DNA of 64,000 nt from CAMYMQ01 sp963730305 (GCA_963730305.1 CAVSRB010000002.1:1-64000), one strand, 5' to 3'; shown: positions 1-8,196, counted from the first letter of the stretch. Program-made: numbers and translations. The notes: a model not told the origin generated them from the sequence alone.

Positions 1-24
1 GTTCAAATCCCCTCGGCTCCACCA
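1..24 (+). tRNA. 3' end of a tRNA gene (partial, with encoded CCA)
   Basis: The first 24 bases fold as the 3' part of a tRNA: a last T-stem G, the T-loop TTCAAAT, the T-stem 3' strand CCCCT, the acceptor 3' strand CGGCTCC, discriminator A and CCA. The 5' acceptor strand should therefore be GGAGCCG, outside the window. The anticodon is not visible, so the amino acid is unknown. Accessory genes begin directly after it, so the tRNA 3' end is a plausible integration site; no second copy of this end was seen in the window. Confidence 0.85.
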
Positions 25-239
25 ATTTTCTCAATGACTTAGATGTATGTGCCTGGCTTTAAGGAAGCGCATCGGTAAGCATATAGTAAGCACTGGAGCA
101 GAATGGCCCATTCTCAAGCCAATAGCGATTTCTGCCTGTCTGGCCACTCGTAGCGCTCGGAATGTTCGCTTTTGCCGCTAGGCTGCACATCGTTGAACCA
201 CTCGTCCATGGCCCTACATAGCGCTAGGTCGTCTCCAGC

Positions 240-935
240 GTGGCTGATTCAGACCACGAAGATGACTTCATTAATGAGTGGCAGAGGTCGTGGATCGAAG
301 AACTGTCCAAGTTCCCTTGGTACCCGCTCGCGCCAGAAATCCAGGAAGAGTTGATAGCCATGCTCGGCGTGACCGACCCGGACACGGCCAGAAGTGTGAT
401 CGGCGGCATCCACAGGTGCCTCTACAACCTGGAAATCCACGTCAAAGAGGCGGAGCTAAAGGTCAGCCCGACATCCGAGCGAGACCGAGCGAGCGCATAC
501 CTCTCGGCCATCGAAAAATTGCTCGAGAAAAGCAAGACGCTCACAGGCGAGACCTACTGGTGGATCGTCGACGAAGCCGAAGGCGCTGAACAGCCCTTCG
601 CCTATGGAGATTTTCTCGAACAGGCAGATAAGGTGGCACGCATCCTCCGCGACTATGTCGACTCCTATGAGGTGCCTCGCGGACGCCAACCGAACCTGCC
701 CTTACAGGAAGCCATGATCGACTTGTCGACCGGCTACGAACATTACAGCGGGCGACAGGTGGATTGGCCCCATCGGTCGACGAGCAAGTCGGGCTCGATC
801 CAAGGTGAGGTCCAGGGCGACTTCTTTCACTTCTTCGCCCGCGTCGTCAGGCTCGTGAAAAACTTCACGGATTCGGAGATCGAATCGACGATAACCGCGG
901 CGCTCAAGAGTCGGAAAAAATCGGGCAGAAAGTAG
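240..935 (+). CDS. Hypothetical protein, 231 aa
   Basis: No family was recognised. The product is soluble and acidic at the N-terminus (MADSDHEDDF) with a basic C-terminal tail (LKSRKKSGRK). It is rich in aromatic residues and predicted helix, with no signal peptide or membrane segment. The start is a GTG without a clear Shine-Dalgarno; no in-frame ATG lies close by, so the start is uncertain. It is the first gene after the tRNA end, where an island integrase is often found, but nothing in it resembles a tyrosine recombinase. The steady codon pattern to the stop supports a real gene. Confidence 0.55.
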   Translation: MADSDHEDDFINEWQRSWIEELSKFPWYPLAPEIQEELIAMLGVTDPDTARSVIGGIHRCLYNLEIHVKEAELKVSPTSERDRASAYLSAIEKLLEKSKTLTGETYWWIVDEAEGAEQPFAYGDFLEQADKVARILRDYVDSYEVPRGRQPNLPLQEAMIDLSTGYEHYSGRQVDWPHRSTSKSGSIQGEVQGDFFHFFARVVRLVKNFTDSEIESTITAALKSRKKSGRK

Positions 936-1013
936 CGATTTAATCAGCGGGTGATGCAAGAGGCAGCTACGTAGACTCGGGTCATCTCAATCAACGAACC
1001 AAGGAGATGATCA

Positions 1014-1265
1014 ATGAGTACCCCGATCAAAGCCCCTTCACCTGCCACCGACTGGATGGGGCCCAACTTCCTCGATTGTCTGATCGACGAGCACGTCGCA
1101 GCCGACTTTCTCGGCTACTCGCGAAAGACGCTTCAGTCATGGCGCGTCAGGGGAGGCGGCCCCTCGTTCGTGCGCGTCAATGGGCGCTCGATTCGATATC
1201 GCCGCCGTGACCTGATCGCCTGGGTCGAGGCCCGCCTCGTCTCTTCCACCTCCCAGTCAAACTAG
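1014..1265 (+). CDS. AlpA/excisionase-like helix-turn-helix DNA-binding protein, 83 aa
   Basis: Small DNA-binding protein of the MerR-like/AlpA type used by islands and prophages as excisionase or regulator. Residues about 25-75 show the family pattern: a 'DEHVAADFLGYSRKTLQSWR' helix-turn-helix, then 'GGGPSFVRVNGRSIRYRRRDL' forming the wing, then a last helix 'IAWVEARL'. Length is normal for the family. The ATG is preceded by AAGGAG at 1001-1006. The next gene starts 9 nt after its stop and its Shine-Dalgarno overlaps this stop, so the two are translationally linked. Its presence next to a tRNA end supports a mobile island. Confidence 0.75.
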   Translation: MSTPIKAPSPATDWMGPNFLDCLIDEHVAADFLGYSRKTLQSWRVRGGGPSFVRVNGRSIRYRRRDLIAWVEARLVSSTSQSN

Positions 1266-1274
1266 GAGGGCGTC

Positions 1275-2207
1275 ATGGCAAAAAGTAGAAGAAATCGAAC
1301 CGCTAACGGCGGTGGCCGCAATGGCTTCGACCGCCGTGAAGTGACGGTTTTCCTCGAGCTGCTGGCACAGGCCTATACCGACTATCGTTCGCCTCAGGAC
1401 GTGGCCCGTATAGTTCAGTGCTACACAACGATAATCAACAAGCCCTTCCCTCGTTGGCGTGATCTGAACGAGCAGGAGAAGTTCATTCTCATAGCTCTCA
1501 CGGGAGCCCGGAAGGGAGTCAACCACAGCCTGACCTTCAACATCTCTGACCAACAGCGAATTGACTGGGAAGACGAATTCGGAAACATCACTGACGGCTT
1601 CAAGCGGGAGGTGTTGCATCCGGCGTGCCGAGTCTTCCGCGGCGAGGTGAACTACTGGCTGGCGGTGGAGCCGCATGTCTCTCGGGGCATTCGTGCGAAG
1701 CACTACGTCGACACCCCGGCCAGCCCGAGACGCTTCGACGTTCACATGGCCATCGCCATCGACGTGGATGAGGACGGCGTTCCGAACACACCCGAGCTCA
1801 AGCGATTTCAGCGTGCGATATGGAAGCGTGCTGAACACCTGGCCGGCGATCGAAGCGACTACGCCTACCCGCTGTTCCTGGTCGGCGGGATGGCACGTAT
1901 GAAGCACGTCTACGACACCGTCGGCTGGCAGCGCTATTGCTTCAAGTTCATGCGTCACACGGTACAGCTCCACGCCGATGTGGTCGGGCCCAAGCCCTGG
2001 GGAGCATCCAACGACCTGCGATCCAGTGCCGGTAAGCTATATAGCCAGGTAAGAGGGATCGCACGCGACGGTCAGCCTGATCCGGCCTACGTCGCCAGGG
2101 TTGCCAGTTCCATCAGTGGAGGCATGGATCCCTTGATGGCCTGTTGCGTGATCTTCCCGGAGTTCTACGCCGATTCGGCAAGCGTCGGGCCGCATTTGGT
2201 CAAGTAG
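1275..2207 (+). CDS. Hypothetical protein, 310 aa, co-transcribed with the AlpA-like gene
   Basis: Follows the AlpA-like gene with the Shine-Dalgarno AGGAGGG (1264-1270) overlapping its stop codon, so the pair form one unit. The product begins with a basic tail (MAKSRRNRTANGGGRNGFDRR) and continues as a globular protein with no membrane segment. No domain was recognised. The position right after an AlpA-like regulator is where islands and satellites often encode replication-initiation or other maintenance proteins, but no motif here proves that role. A 7-bp hairpin follows the stop. Confidence 0.6.
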   Translation: MAKSRRNRTANGGGRNGFDRREVTVFLELLAQAYTDYRSPQDVARIVQCYTTIINKPFPRWRDLNEQEKFILIALTGARKGVNHSLTFNISDQQRIDWEDEFGNITDGFKREVLHPACRVFRGEVNYWLAVEPHVSRGIRAKHYVDTPASPRRFDVHMAIAIDVDEDGVPNTPELKRFQRAIWKRAEHLAGDRSDYAYPLFLVGGMARMKHVYDTVGWQRYCFKFMRHTVQLHADVVGPKPWGASNDLRSSAGKLYSQVRGIARDGQPDPAYVARVASSISGGMDPLMACCVIFPEFYADSASVGPHLVK

Positions 2208-2711
2208 TAAGCGGCCGACTGTTCGGCCGACCCCTGGTCGTCACCGCGTCTGGCATGCTGCGATGGATCAATGGTGTCATGAGCCAATCGCACCATTGCG
2301 ATATCCCAGCATGCCGGCGGTGCCTTTTTCCCGCTCGTCCAATCGCACCAGCCGAACACGCCCTTGGGCCAGCAACGAGTGCTGAGCGCAACGCGGGTTT
2401 GCTACCACGTCGTTGTGGAGCCCTGTGAGCACGCTTCACGCTTGCCGATGCATAACTCGTGCTTTCGGCTTTCTCTGGCGATCCAGGGGCTTCTGAGCGC
2501 CCCTGCGATGACGATCCAGATCGGCGCTTAAGCATATAGACCGCGGCATTCCGCGTCCGCCCCTAACGACTACGTCGCTACGGCCAAGCAAGAGGCGTTG
2601 GGCAGCAATAACCTCTTCGGTCTGCCGCCAACCTCCGGCTCGAATGATTTGCTGGAAGCGGGTCGATCGGCGCCTGTGTCGCGGCGTCTACGACAACATG
2701 GTGCTATTGCC
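2208..2711. other. Gene-poor stretch with a hairpin after the preceding gene
   Basis: No convincing gene. Directly after the upstream stop, CGGCCGA (2212-2218) and TCGGCCG (2223-2229) form a 7-bp stem with a 4-nt loop, possibly a transcription end although no T-run follows. The short open frames here have poor starts and no recognisable content. The right end is AT-rich and leads into the antitoxin promoter. Confidence 0.5.
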
Positions 2712-2744
2712 ATTTGGCATATATATGTATATATAGTGCCAAAT
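2712..2744. promoter_or_regulatory. Palindromic operator/promoter of the Xre-RES toxin-antitoxin operon
   Basis: ATTTGGCA (2712-2719) and TGCCAAAT (2737-2744) form perfect 8-bp arms around a 17-nt TA-rich core. The site ends 18 nt before the antitoxin ATG and contains TATA-like hexamers, so a bound protein would cover the core promoter. Toxin-antitoxin operons are normally repressed by the antitoxin or complex binding such a palindrome; that this antitoxin binds it is an inference from position and symmetry. Confidence 0.7.
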
Positions 2745-2762
2745 AGAGAAGTATAGAGACCC

Positions 2763-3173
2763 ATGCAGCTTCAGCCTGTCGATACACAGCCCTCGGATTT
2801 CGTGCCCGCGCCGATAACCGACGCGGAGGCGGCAGCCATGTTCAGGGCCGCGCTCAACCTGTTCGGCCACTGGGGCGTAACCGACGAGCAGGCGGCCATC
2901 CTGCTCGACCTGACGGTGAGGACGTATCGCCGTTGGAAGGCGGAGGGGCCGGGCCGCTTCTCACGCGACGGGAAGGCTCGCCTGTCCAACCTCATGGGCA
3001 TCCACAAGGCACTGCGGATCATCTTCCGTGAGCCCCAGCGGACCTACGCCTGGATCAAGGCGCCCAACGACGCGTTCGGGGGGCGGAGCGCGCTCGACGT
3101 GATGCTTGGCGGCGAGCTGACCGACCTCATGCGCGTGCGACGGTATCTCGACGCGGAGCGCGGGGCCTGGTGA
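2763..3173 (+). CDS. MbcA/ParS/Xre-type antitoxin (DUF2384), 136 aa
   Basis: Antitoxin partner of the adjacent RES toxin. Residues about 28-75 form a Xre-like helix-turn-helix (LFGHWGVTDEQAAILLDL, then TVRTYRRWK). The C-terminal half has the DUF2384 toxin-binding pattern: 'LSNLMGIHKALRIIF', a 'WIKAPNDAFGGRSALDVML' block containing the family's typical W-x-x-x-PN-x-x-FGG-x-x-AL core, and a final 'LMRVRRYLDAERG'. The length is usual for the family. Its stop overlaps the GTG start of the toxin by 4 nt, implying coupled translation. An 8-bp-armed palindrome immediately upstream is its likely autoregulatory operator. Confidence 0.9.
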   Translation: MQLQPVDTQPSDFVPAPITDAEAAAMFRAALNLFGHWGVTDEQAAILLDLTVRTYRRWKAEGPGRFSRDGKARLSNLMGIHKALRIIFREPQRTYAWIKAPNDAFGGRSALDVMLGGELTDLMRVRRYLDAERGAW

Positions 3174-3886
3174 TCGAGCCCGGCGACATCCCGGTGTCGC
3201 AAGTCGAGTGGCGGCCGGCGGTGAGGATCATCCGAAGCCTCTATCCGCCGATCGACCTCTTCGAGGACATCGCCGATCCGGCCGACTGGGCGCTCTTGAT
3301 CTCTGCCGAGCAGAAGACCAACCCGCGGCTCATGGAGACGATCGGCAATCTCGACCTGGTGCCGCCCGAGCGAAGGGTCGGCGGGCAGGGCGCCAGTTAT
3401 CTCATGGCGCCATTCACCCATGTGAGCATGGACCGGCCCAGCCGCTTCAGTGACGGTTCATACGGCGTGCTCTACGCCGGCGATCGGTTCGAGGTCGCCG
3501 TGCTGGAAACGGCGCATCATCATGCACGCTTCATGTCGCGGACGGACGAACCCAAAGGCTGGACATCGCAATTTCGCGAAATCCTGCTCGATGTAGCGGG
3601 CAGGCTACATGATCTGCGTGGCGACGAGCCGGCCTTCGCCGAGATCCTGGCCCCGGACGACTATGGCGCCGCACAGACACTCGGACGTGCGCTGCGAAAC
3701 ACCGGCGCCGATGGTGCCGTCTGGCCAAGCGTCCGATGCCGGGACGGGGAGTGCGTCGGATTGTTCTATCCCGACCTCGCCTCCGGTCCGATGCAAGGGC
3801 GGCATCTCGACTATCATTGGGACGGGGAACGGGTCGACTTGTGCCGCGATGCCGGCTCCGGCGAGGTCTATCGGATCGTGGAATGA
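3170..3886 (+). CDS. RES-domain toxin, 238 aa
   Basis: Toxin of a RES/Xre pair; characterised RES toxins deplete cellular NAD+. The RES core begins at about residue 82 ('HVSMDRPSRFSDGSYGVLYAG'), where the conserved R, S and G of the name occur. It continues with 'ETAHHHARFM' and ends near 'GADGAVWPSVRCRDGECVGLFYP', the usual C-terminal strand. The GTG start overlaps the antitoxin stop, the common arrangement for coupled toxin-antitoxin genes. The ORF is intact with no frameshift, so the toxin is probably functional and held by the antitoxin. It sits on the same island as the PcfJ/WYL module downstream. Confidence 0.9.
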   Translation: MIEPGDIPVSQVEWRPAVRIIRSLYPPIDLFEDIADPADWALLISAEQKTNPRLMETIGNLDLVPPERRVGGQGASYLMAPFTHVSMDRPSRFSDGSYGVLYAGDRFEVAVLETAHHHARFMSRTDEPKGWTSQFREILLDVAGRLHDLRGDEPAFAEILAPDDYGAAQTLGRALRNTGADGAVWPSVRCRDGECVGLFYPDLASGPMQGRHLDYHWDGERVDLCRDAGSGEVYRIVE

Positions 3887-4005
3887 TCAGAGACGACACC
3901 TGCCTTTGCGTGGCGGCTGCAGTTGTTCTGACGAGTACGGCTTCTTTTCCGCGGGTGTGACAGCTGTCGATCGTTTCCTTCGCGCGACAGCGCGTTAGCT
4001 GATCA

Positions 4006-4035
4006 AGTGCGTCAGAAACTGACGTATTGGGCACT
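4006..4035. promoter_or_regulatory. Palindromic operator 1 upstream of the PcfJ-like gene
   Basis: The 19-bp element TGCGTCAGAAACTGACGTA (4008-4026) has a GTCAG-AAA-CTGAC core with 6-bp arms, and it sits inside a wider inverted repeat AGTGC...GCACT (4006-4010 and 4031-4035). It matches operator 2 (6437-6455) at 16 of 19 positions and lies the same distance, about 45 nt, from the next start codon. The WYL regulator encoded between the two sites is the obvious candidate to bind them; this is inference. Confidence 0.75.
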
Positions 4036-4071
4036 TAGCATCCTCGCAAAATATCACCTCGAGGATGGCAG

Positions 4072-5442
4072 ATGACGGGGCGGCCCCAAACCCAACTAAG
4101 TCGGAGTTTCGAGCTCGGCGACCAGGCGTTGATTGAGACTGTCGGCGGACGACAGACCATCTATGGACGTTGGAACAGGTTGTTTGGCGTTTGGCACAGG
4201 CCAGGGACCGATCTCCCGGCCAGTCGCTCAATTCCCCACTGGCCACTGTTCGGCGAAGATGGCTGCCTGATCCTCGACGATGAGATGCTCGTCGACAGGT
4301 TCGAGAGCTTGGCCGCGCCTTCTCCGGAACCGACCGTTGTGAGGTCGCGCAAGTATGAGGCGAAGCGTGAAGCCCGGGACGGCGTCAGAGCTTTCATCGA
4401 CTATGCCGCGGAAATCCCTCAAAACGCAAAGTCGACCGTCGCTGGCCTTGGCAGCTATCAGTGGCGTGCGCTGGACGCGATATCGCGAGATCTTCGCTTC
4501 CTCGATCTGCTGTGTCCGGCGCGTGACAACAGCCGGCTCATGCTTTCTCTCGCCTGCTGGTGGGTAACGCGCGAGCAGGACGCAAGCCCGGGCGTCGCTC
4601 GCGCCGTCGATAGCGCAATTCTCATGGGCGATGGTCGAAACTTCTTGAGGAAATGGTTCCCCGCTCATGGAGCCGAAATTGCTTCGGCCATCGCTCGCGT
4701 GGACGAGAATCTCGAGCTCCTCGGCGATATCATCGCCTGTATCACCAACATCGCCTCGGATCCTCGGCGCATGCGGATTTGTATCCATCTGCCTCGTGTG
4801 ACTTTGCCGATCGCGGAATATCTGCAGCTTGCCAGGGACGAGTTCGTCCATCCGAAGGTGGCATTCGCTTTGGCTGAGCTGCCGGACGACGAAGCGAGAG
4901 AATATGCTGACTTCCTCTGGTTCGGCCTTCAACAGGTGACAGGCACAACGGCTGGGCGGATTCGGGAGATGTTGAGATCTGTCGATGGTTGCTCCGGGCT
5001 TCGCCGAGCAATCCTTCGTGCGCGATCTCTGATTGGGAGTGTCCGCTTCCCCGATCCGCCGCTGGAAGCCACACCGCCACTTTTCCCGATCACGTCGTCA
5101 GCCCAGCTGATCGCCGAAAGCGAAAATATGAGGCACTGCGCCCGAGACTACGTTGACCGTATTTCGGACGGTCAGATGTATTTCTATCATTGGGACGGTG
5201 AACACCAGGCGACCGTTGCAGTGTCTTATGTTGGCAGCTCATGGGCACTCCATGACCTACGTGGATTAGCGAACGCCGATGTGCGGATCGACACTCTCCG
5301 GCAAATCCTGGGATGTCTCGGGCTGCCGAAATCGAGGTTGGGATCGCCAACTCCTGACGGCCTTGATCCCTCATCCCAGCAGGCGCATACATCACTTCGC
5401 GCGCAGGATATGGCAGACCCTGTCCTTCACAACTTCAGCTAA
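4072..5442 (+). CDS. PcfJ-like domain protein, 456 aa
   Basis: Most of the 456-aa protein is a helical region of unknown role (residues about 90-340). The C-terminal part, residues about 345-415, matches the PcfJ-like domain: 'ITSSAQLIAESENMRHCARDYVDRISDGQMYFYH' contains the hallmark pattern of L, E, MxxC and Y followed by G and a strand. A strand 'HQATVAVSYVGSSWALHDLRG' follows. PcfJ-like proteins are found on mobile elements, and their biochemical role is not established. The gene is preceded by a palindrome that is repeated before the second operon and is followed by the WYL regulator gene 18 nt downstream. It reads as the first gene of a two-operon accessory module. Confidence 0.7.
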   Translation: MTGRPQTQLSRSFELGDQALIETVGGRQTIYGRWNRLFGVWHRPGTDLPASRSIPHWPLFGEDGCLILDDEMLVDRFESLAAPSPEPTVVRSRKYEAKREARDGVRAFIDYAAEIPQNAKSTVAGLGSYQWRALDAISRDLRFLDLLCPARDNSRLMLSLACWWVTREQDASPGVARAVDSAILMGDGRNFLRKWFPAHGAEIASAIARVDENLELLGDIIACITNIASDPRRMRICIHLPRVTLPIAEYLQLARDEFVHPKVAFALAELPDDEAREYADFLWFGLQQVTGTTAGRIREMLRSVDGCSGLRRAILRARSLIGSVRFPDPPLEATPPLFPITSSAQLIAESENMRHCARDYVDRISDGQMYFYHWDGEHQATVAVSYVGSSWALHDLRGLANADVRIDTLRQILGCLGLPKSRLGSPTPDGLDPSSQQAHTSLRAQDMADPVLHNFS

Positions 5443-5460
5443 TTGCCGCACGATCAGCGC

Positions 5461-6425
5461 ATGGCGTTCGAGAAGGCCAAGACACTGCTCGACTTGGCAC
5501 TGCGCTTGCAGGGCACTGCCGAGGGACTATCGCTCGACGATATCTGTTCCGAGTATGGCGTCTCTCGTCGCACTGCGGAGCGGTTGCGCGATGCCGTGGA
5601 AGAACTCTTCCCGGCTGTTGAGGAGGTTGATACCGGGGAAAGAACCAAGCGCTGGCGCCTGCGATCACAGACGATCAAGGACCTAATCTCGATCGATAGC
5701 AGCGAGTTGGCGGCGCTCGAAGCGGGCCGCCGGCTGCTTGAACGCAGCGATCGAGAAGAGGAAGTCACGGCGCTTGACCGGGTGGCTGTCAAACTTCGCG
5801 GGATGATGGCGCCATCAACAATCCGGCTCATTGAGCCTGACCTGGAACTCCTCACGGAGGTCGAAGGCCTCGCAATGCGTCCCGGCCCGCGCCCGAAAAT
5901 CGATCCGTCGCTTCTGACCCGCTTGCGGCATGCAATGCTTGCTGGCCACCGATCCGCATTCGGTACCGCGGACAGGAATCAGGCGCCGTCGCCTGGCACA
6001 AGGTATGCCCATATGGCCTGCTGTATGGGACTTGGCCTTACCTTGTCGCCTTCAGCCTAAACCCGGAGGTTTTCGACTATCGGCTGTTCCGGCTCTCGAA
6101 CATCGTCGAGATCGAGGACACGGGCGAGACCTTCGAGCGACACACTGACTTCTCTCTCGAGGACTATGCAAAGCGCTCGTTCGGTGTCTTTCAGGAAGAG
6201 CCTTTCGACGTGGTCTGGCGGTTCAAGCCGGAGGTTGCCGATGAAGCACGGAAGTGGATCTTCCATCCGGATCAGGTGATTGAGGATCAGCCCGACGGTT
6301 CGCTGATTGTCCGCTTCCGCGCCGGTGGTGCGCTCGAGATGGACTGGCATCTCTATACATGGGGGGACACCGTCGAGGTCATTCTGCCACGCGACTGGGG
6401 CCAGCGAATTGCGGCGCAAACATGA
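5461..6425 (+). pseudogene. WYL-domain transcriptional regulator, interrupted by one frameshift
   Basis: Two frames together give a complete regulator of about 320 aa. The N-terminal part (5461 to about 5950) has a winged helix-turn-helix ('LSLDDICSEYGVSRRTAERLRDA') and a connector helix. The part after about 5951 gives a WYL domain: 'IRIRYRG' and 'YGLLYGTWPYLVAFSL', with the W-Y-L motif present as W-PYL, then 'YRLFRLSNI' and a C-terminal extension. The shift lies at about 5950-5951, where one base appears missing. Such WYL proteins (CapW/BrxR type) repress defence operons by binding inverted repeats. Here matching palindromes flank this gene. A sequencing error cannot be excluded. A TTG at 5443 is an alternative start. 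Confidence 0.8.
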
Positions 6426-6436
6426 GGATCCCGACG

Positions 6437-6455
6437 TACGTCAGAATTTGACGTA
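6437..6455. promoter_or_regulatory. Palindromic operator 2 upstream of the second module operon
   Basis: TACGTCAGAATTTGACGTA is a perfect palindrome with 7-bp arms and a 5-nt centre. It overlaps a -35-like TTGACG (6448-6453) and is followed by a TATAAG (6468-6473). It matches operator 1 at 16 of 19 positions and ends 45 nt before the ATG at 6500. The module's two transcription units therefore probably share one repressor. Confidence 0.8.
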
Positions 6456-6499
6456 GGCGGCGGTCACTATAAGCAATCAACTCGAAGGGAGTTTGGCGC

Positions 6500-7186
6500 A
6501 TGAACCCGAAGCAGTATCAGGACGAGTACTCGACACCAATCAGTGAGAGAAGCGTCGGCGGGCTCGTGATCTGCGGTATCAACTTCGGCGGCGACGAGAA
6601 CAACTCCGCGAATGTCAAATACTGCAAGCCGTTCGTCGCGCAGGCGGAAGAAGATAACTTCCCTTTCCACCGCCGAATTCTCGACTGGTTCGCGATGTGG
6701 GGCTGCGACTTGCGCGGCGACATGGCGAGTGAGGCCGACCGACTCTCGCATACGAACTACTTCATGGATCAGTCGGTAGCTCAGAAGAAACGGACCAACG
6801 AGGGCTGGCGTGGAGGCATTTCCGCCCTTCGTGTCGCGGGTTGCGGCATTGGAGCCGGCCGGCCCTTCCTGATTTGTTCCCCCGCGATACTCCATGGCGC
6901 CAATTGGGCCTCGGAGAAGCTCGCTGGCACGCCGGCGGCTGCGCAATGGCGTGACCTAGTCGGGGAACCTTATTGGCTGGAGGATCACACCTTCGGGGAA
7001 GGGAAAACGCCCTTCCGTGCCATGTTCATGAGACGCCCCGATGGTGGGTCGCGCGTGGCAGCGATCACGCATACGGCCGCGAGAGGGATCACAAGCGAAT
7101 CCGTCCGCATGGCAGTGCCGGTGATGAAGTCATGGTTGGCCTCGGTATGGCATGACGCCCGCGCCAGAAAGGTGCCTTTGAACTGA
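6500..7186 (+). CDS. Hypothetical protein, 228 aa; possible distant uracil-DNA-glycosylase-like fold
   Basis: First gene of the second operon of the PcfJ/WYL module, with a good Shine-Dalgarno (AAGGGAG, 6485-6491). No family was firmly recognised. The order of short motifs recalls the uracil-DNA glycosylase fold: a strand ending in 'GLVICGINFGGD' near residue 22 (like the GINPG of motif I), 'HTNYF' near 84, a strand 'RPFLICSPAIL' near 121, and 'RVAAITHTAARG' near 187 followed by a helix 'VPVMKSWLASVW' (where motif II would be). This is only pattern similarity; the catalytic HPS motif is not present. The gene ends 2 nt before the next gene, so the two are one operon. Confidence 0.6.
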   Translation: MNPKQYQDEYSTPISERSVGGLVICGINFGGDENNSANVKYCKPFVAQAEEDNFPFHRRILDWFAMWGCDLRGDMASEADRLSHTNYFMDQSVAQKKRTNEGWRGGISALRVAGCGIGAGRPFLICSPAILHGANWASEKLAGTPAAAQWRDLVGEPYWLEDHTFGEGKTPFRAMFMRRPDGGSRVAAITHTAARGITSESVRMAVPVMKSWLASVWHDARARKVPLN

Positions 7187-7188
7187 CG

Positions 7189-7716
7189 TTGACCAGCAAA
7201 GACGAACAGAAGAATGCTACGCCGGGTAGGCGATTAGCTAAGCGTCGCAAGAAGCCGAGGCGCCGGCACGAGGAGTTCGTCTGGTACGAGCTTCAGGTCG
7301 AAGACTGGGGTTACTACTACAGCTTCGGTGTCGACGACCCGAAGCACGCCTTGGGACCCAGTCCTTACAGCCAGATCGCGACGCTGGACTTGAAGGGGCC
7401 GCTTATCAGACCCGAAGGCCACAAGTGCACCAGTTGCGTTCTGACGTCGAGCGCAAGCCCCGACATGATGAGCGATCGCTGGGATGAGCCGCCGCCCTCG
7501 ATCGGGATGCTGTCGTCAATGGGTGAGTTGCTCAACGCCTACGTGTTCGTTCCTGCCGAACGGATGGCAGAATTGGTGACGGTCGCAGCGATCGGGAGGT
7601 TCCGGTCCGCGCTCATCACCGGCTCTCGGCTGCGATATCGTTCCGGCACGGTGCATCGCTTCCATGTCGGCACGGAGCCCGAGCAAGACGAAGATGCCGA
7701 CGAAGTGCCAAACTGA
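7189..7716 (+). CDS. Hypothetical protein, 175 aa, second gene of operator-2 operon
   Basis: Starts with a TTG 2 nt after the previous stop, so translation is probably coupled. The product begins with a very basic tail (residues about 13-27, 'GRRLAKRRKKPRRRHEE') suitable for nucleic-acid contact. The core is aromatic ('VWYELQVEDWGYYYSFG') and the C-terminus is acidic (EPEQDEDADE). A single 'KCTSC' pair around residue 80 could bind metal but lacks a second pair. No known family was recognised. It ends 9 nt before the converging gene 7726-8196. Confidence 0.6.
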   Translation: MTSKDEQKNATPGRRLAKRRKKPRRRHEEFVWYELQVEDWGYYYSFGVDDPKHALGPSPYSQIATLDLKGPLIRPEGHKCTSCVLTSSASPDMMSDRWDEPPPSIGMLSSMGELLNAYVFVPAERMAELVTVAAIGRFRSALITGSRLRYRSGTVHRFHVGTEPEQDEDADEVPN

Positions 7717-7725
7717 ACATTGAAT

Positions 7726-8196
7726 TTACAAAGGCGACGATCGGGGAGGGACGGGACGCATGCGCCTCGGCCAAACAGGGGAAAGGTTGGCGAAAGCATC
7801 TCGCACGCGCCTAGCGGCGTCAGATATGGGAAGTGCTTCGCAAGCGGCACGGACATCCGCCCCGCTCGCAAAAGGCACATGAAAGTCCGGTAGAAACGCG
7901 AGGAATCGAAAGCCCATCGAGAGCGCCCCGGACGTGTTCTTGCGCGCTAGGTCTAGCAGGGCTCGATCAAGACCATTCTCTAACCACTCGAGATCGTGGT
8001 TGTCGTAAAAGTCTCGAGGCGCGACGACCTGCAGATCGATATGCTCAGCTCGCATCAGACTGAGTTCGTCATAGCCGAGGGCGACGGCATTCATCCGGCA
8101 CCCAAAGATACGCGAGGCCGTATCTGACAATTTCAAATGCTGCATAAGCAGGCGTTTCAGCTCCTGCATTCGATTTCGATAAAGAGAGCAGAGCAA
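7726..8196 (-). CDS. Hypothetical protein, 156 aa
   Basis: Minus-strand gene converging on the PcfJ/WYL module. An alternative start is the internal Met at residue 9 (MQELKRLLMQHLKL). The product is a soluble protein with a helical N-terminus and a middle part rich in D, E and aromatic residues ('DFYDNHDLEWLENGLDRALLDLA'). No family was recognised. It starts 8 nt after the stop of 8205-8567, implying a two-gene operon reading away from the SRAP gene. Steady codon use makes it more likely real than a shadow; nothing overlaps it convincingly on the plus strand. Confidence 0.5.
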   Translation of the reverse strand: MLCSLYRNRMQELKRLLMQHLKLSDTASRIFGCRMNAVALGYDELSLMRAEHIDLQVVAPRDFYDNHDLEWLENGLDRALLDLARKNTSGALSMGFRFLAFLPDFHVPFASGADVRAACEALPISDAARRVRDAFANLSPVWPRRMRPVPPRSSPL

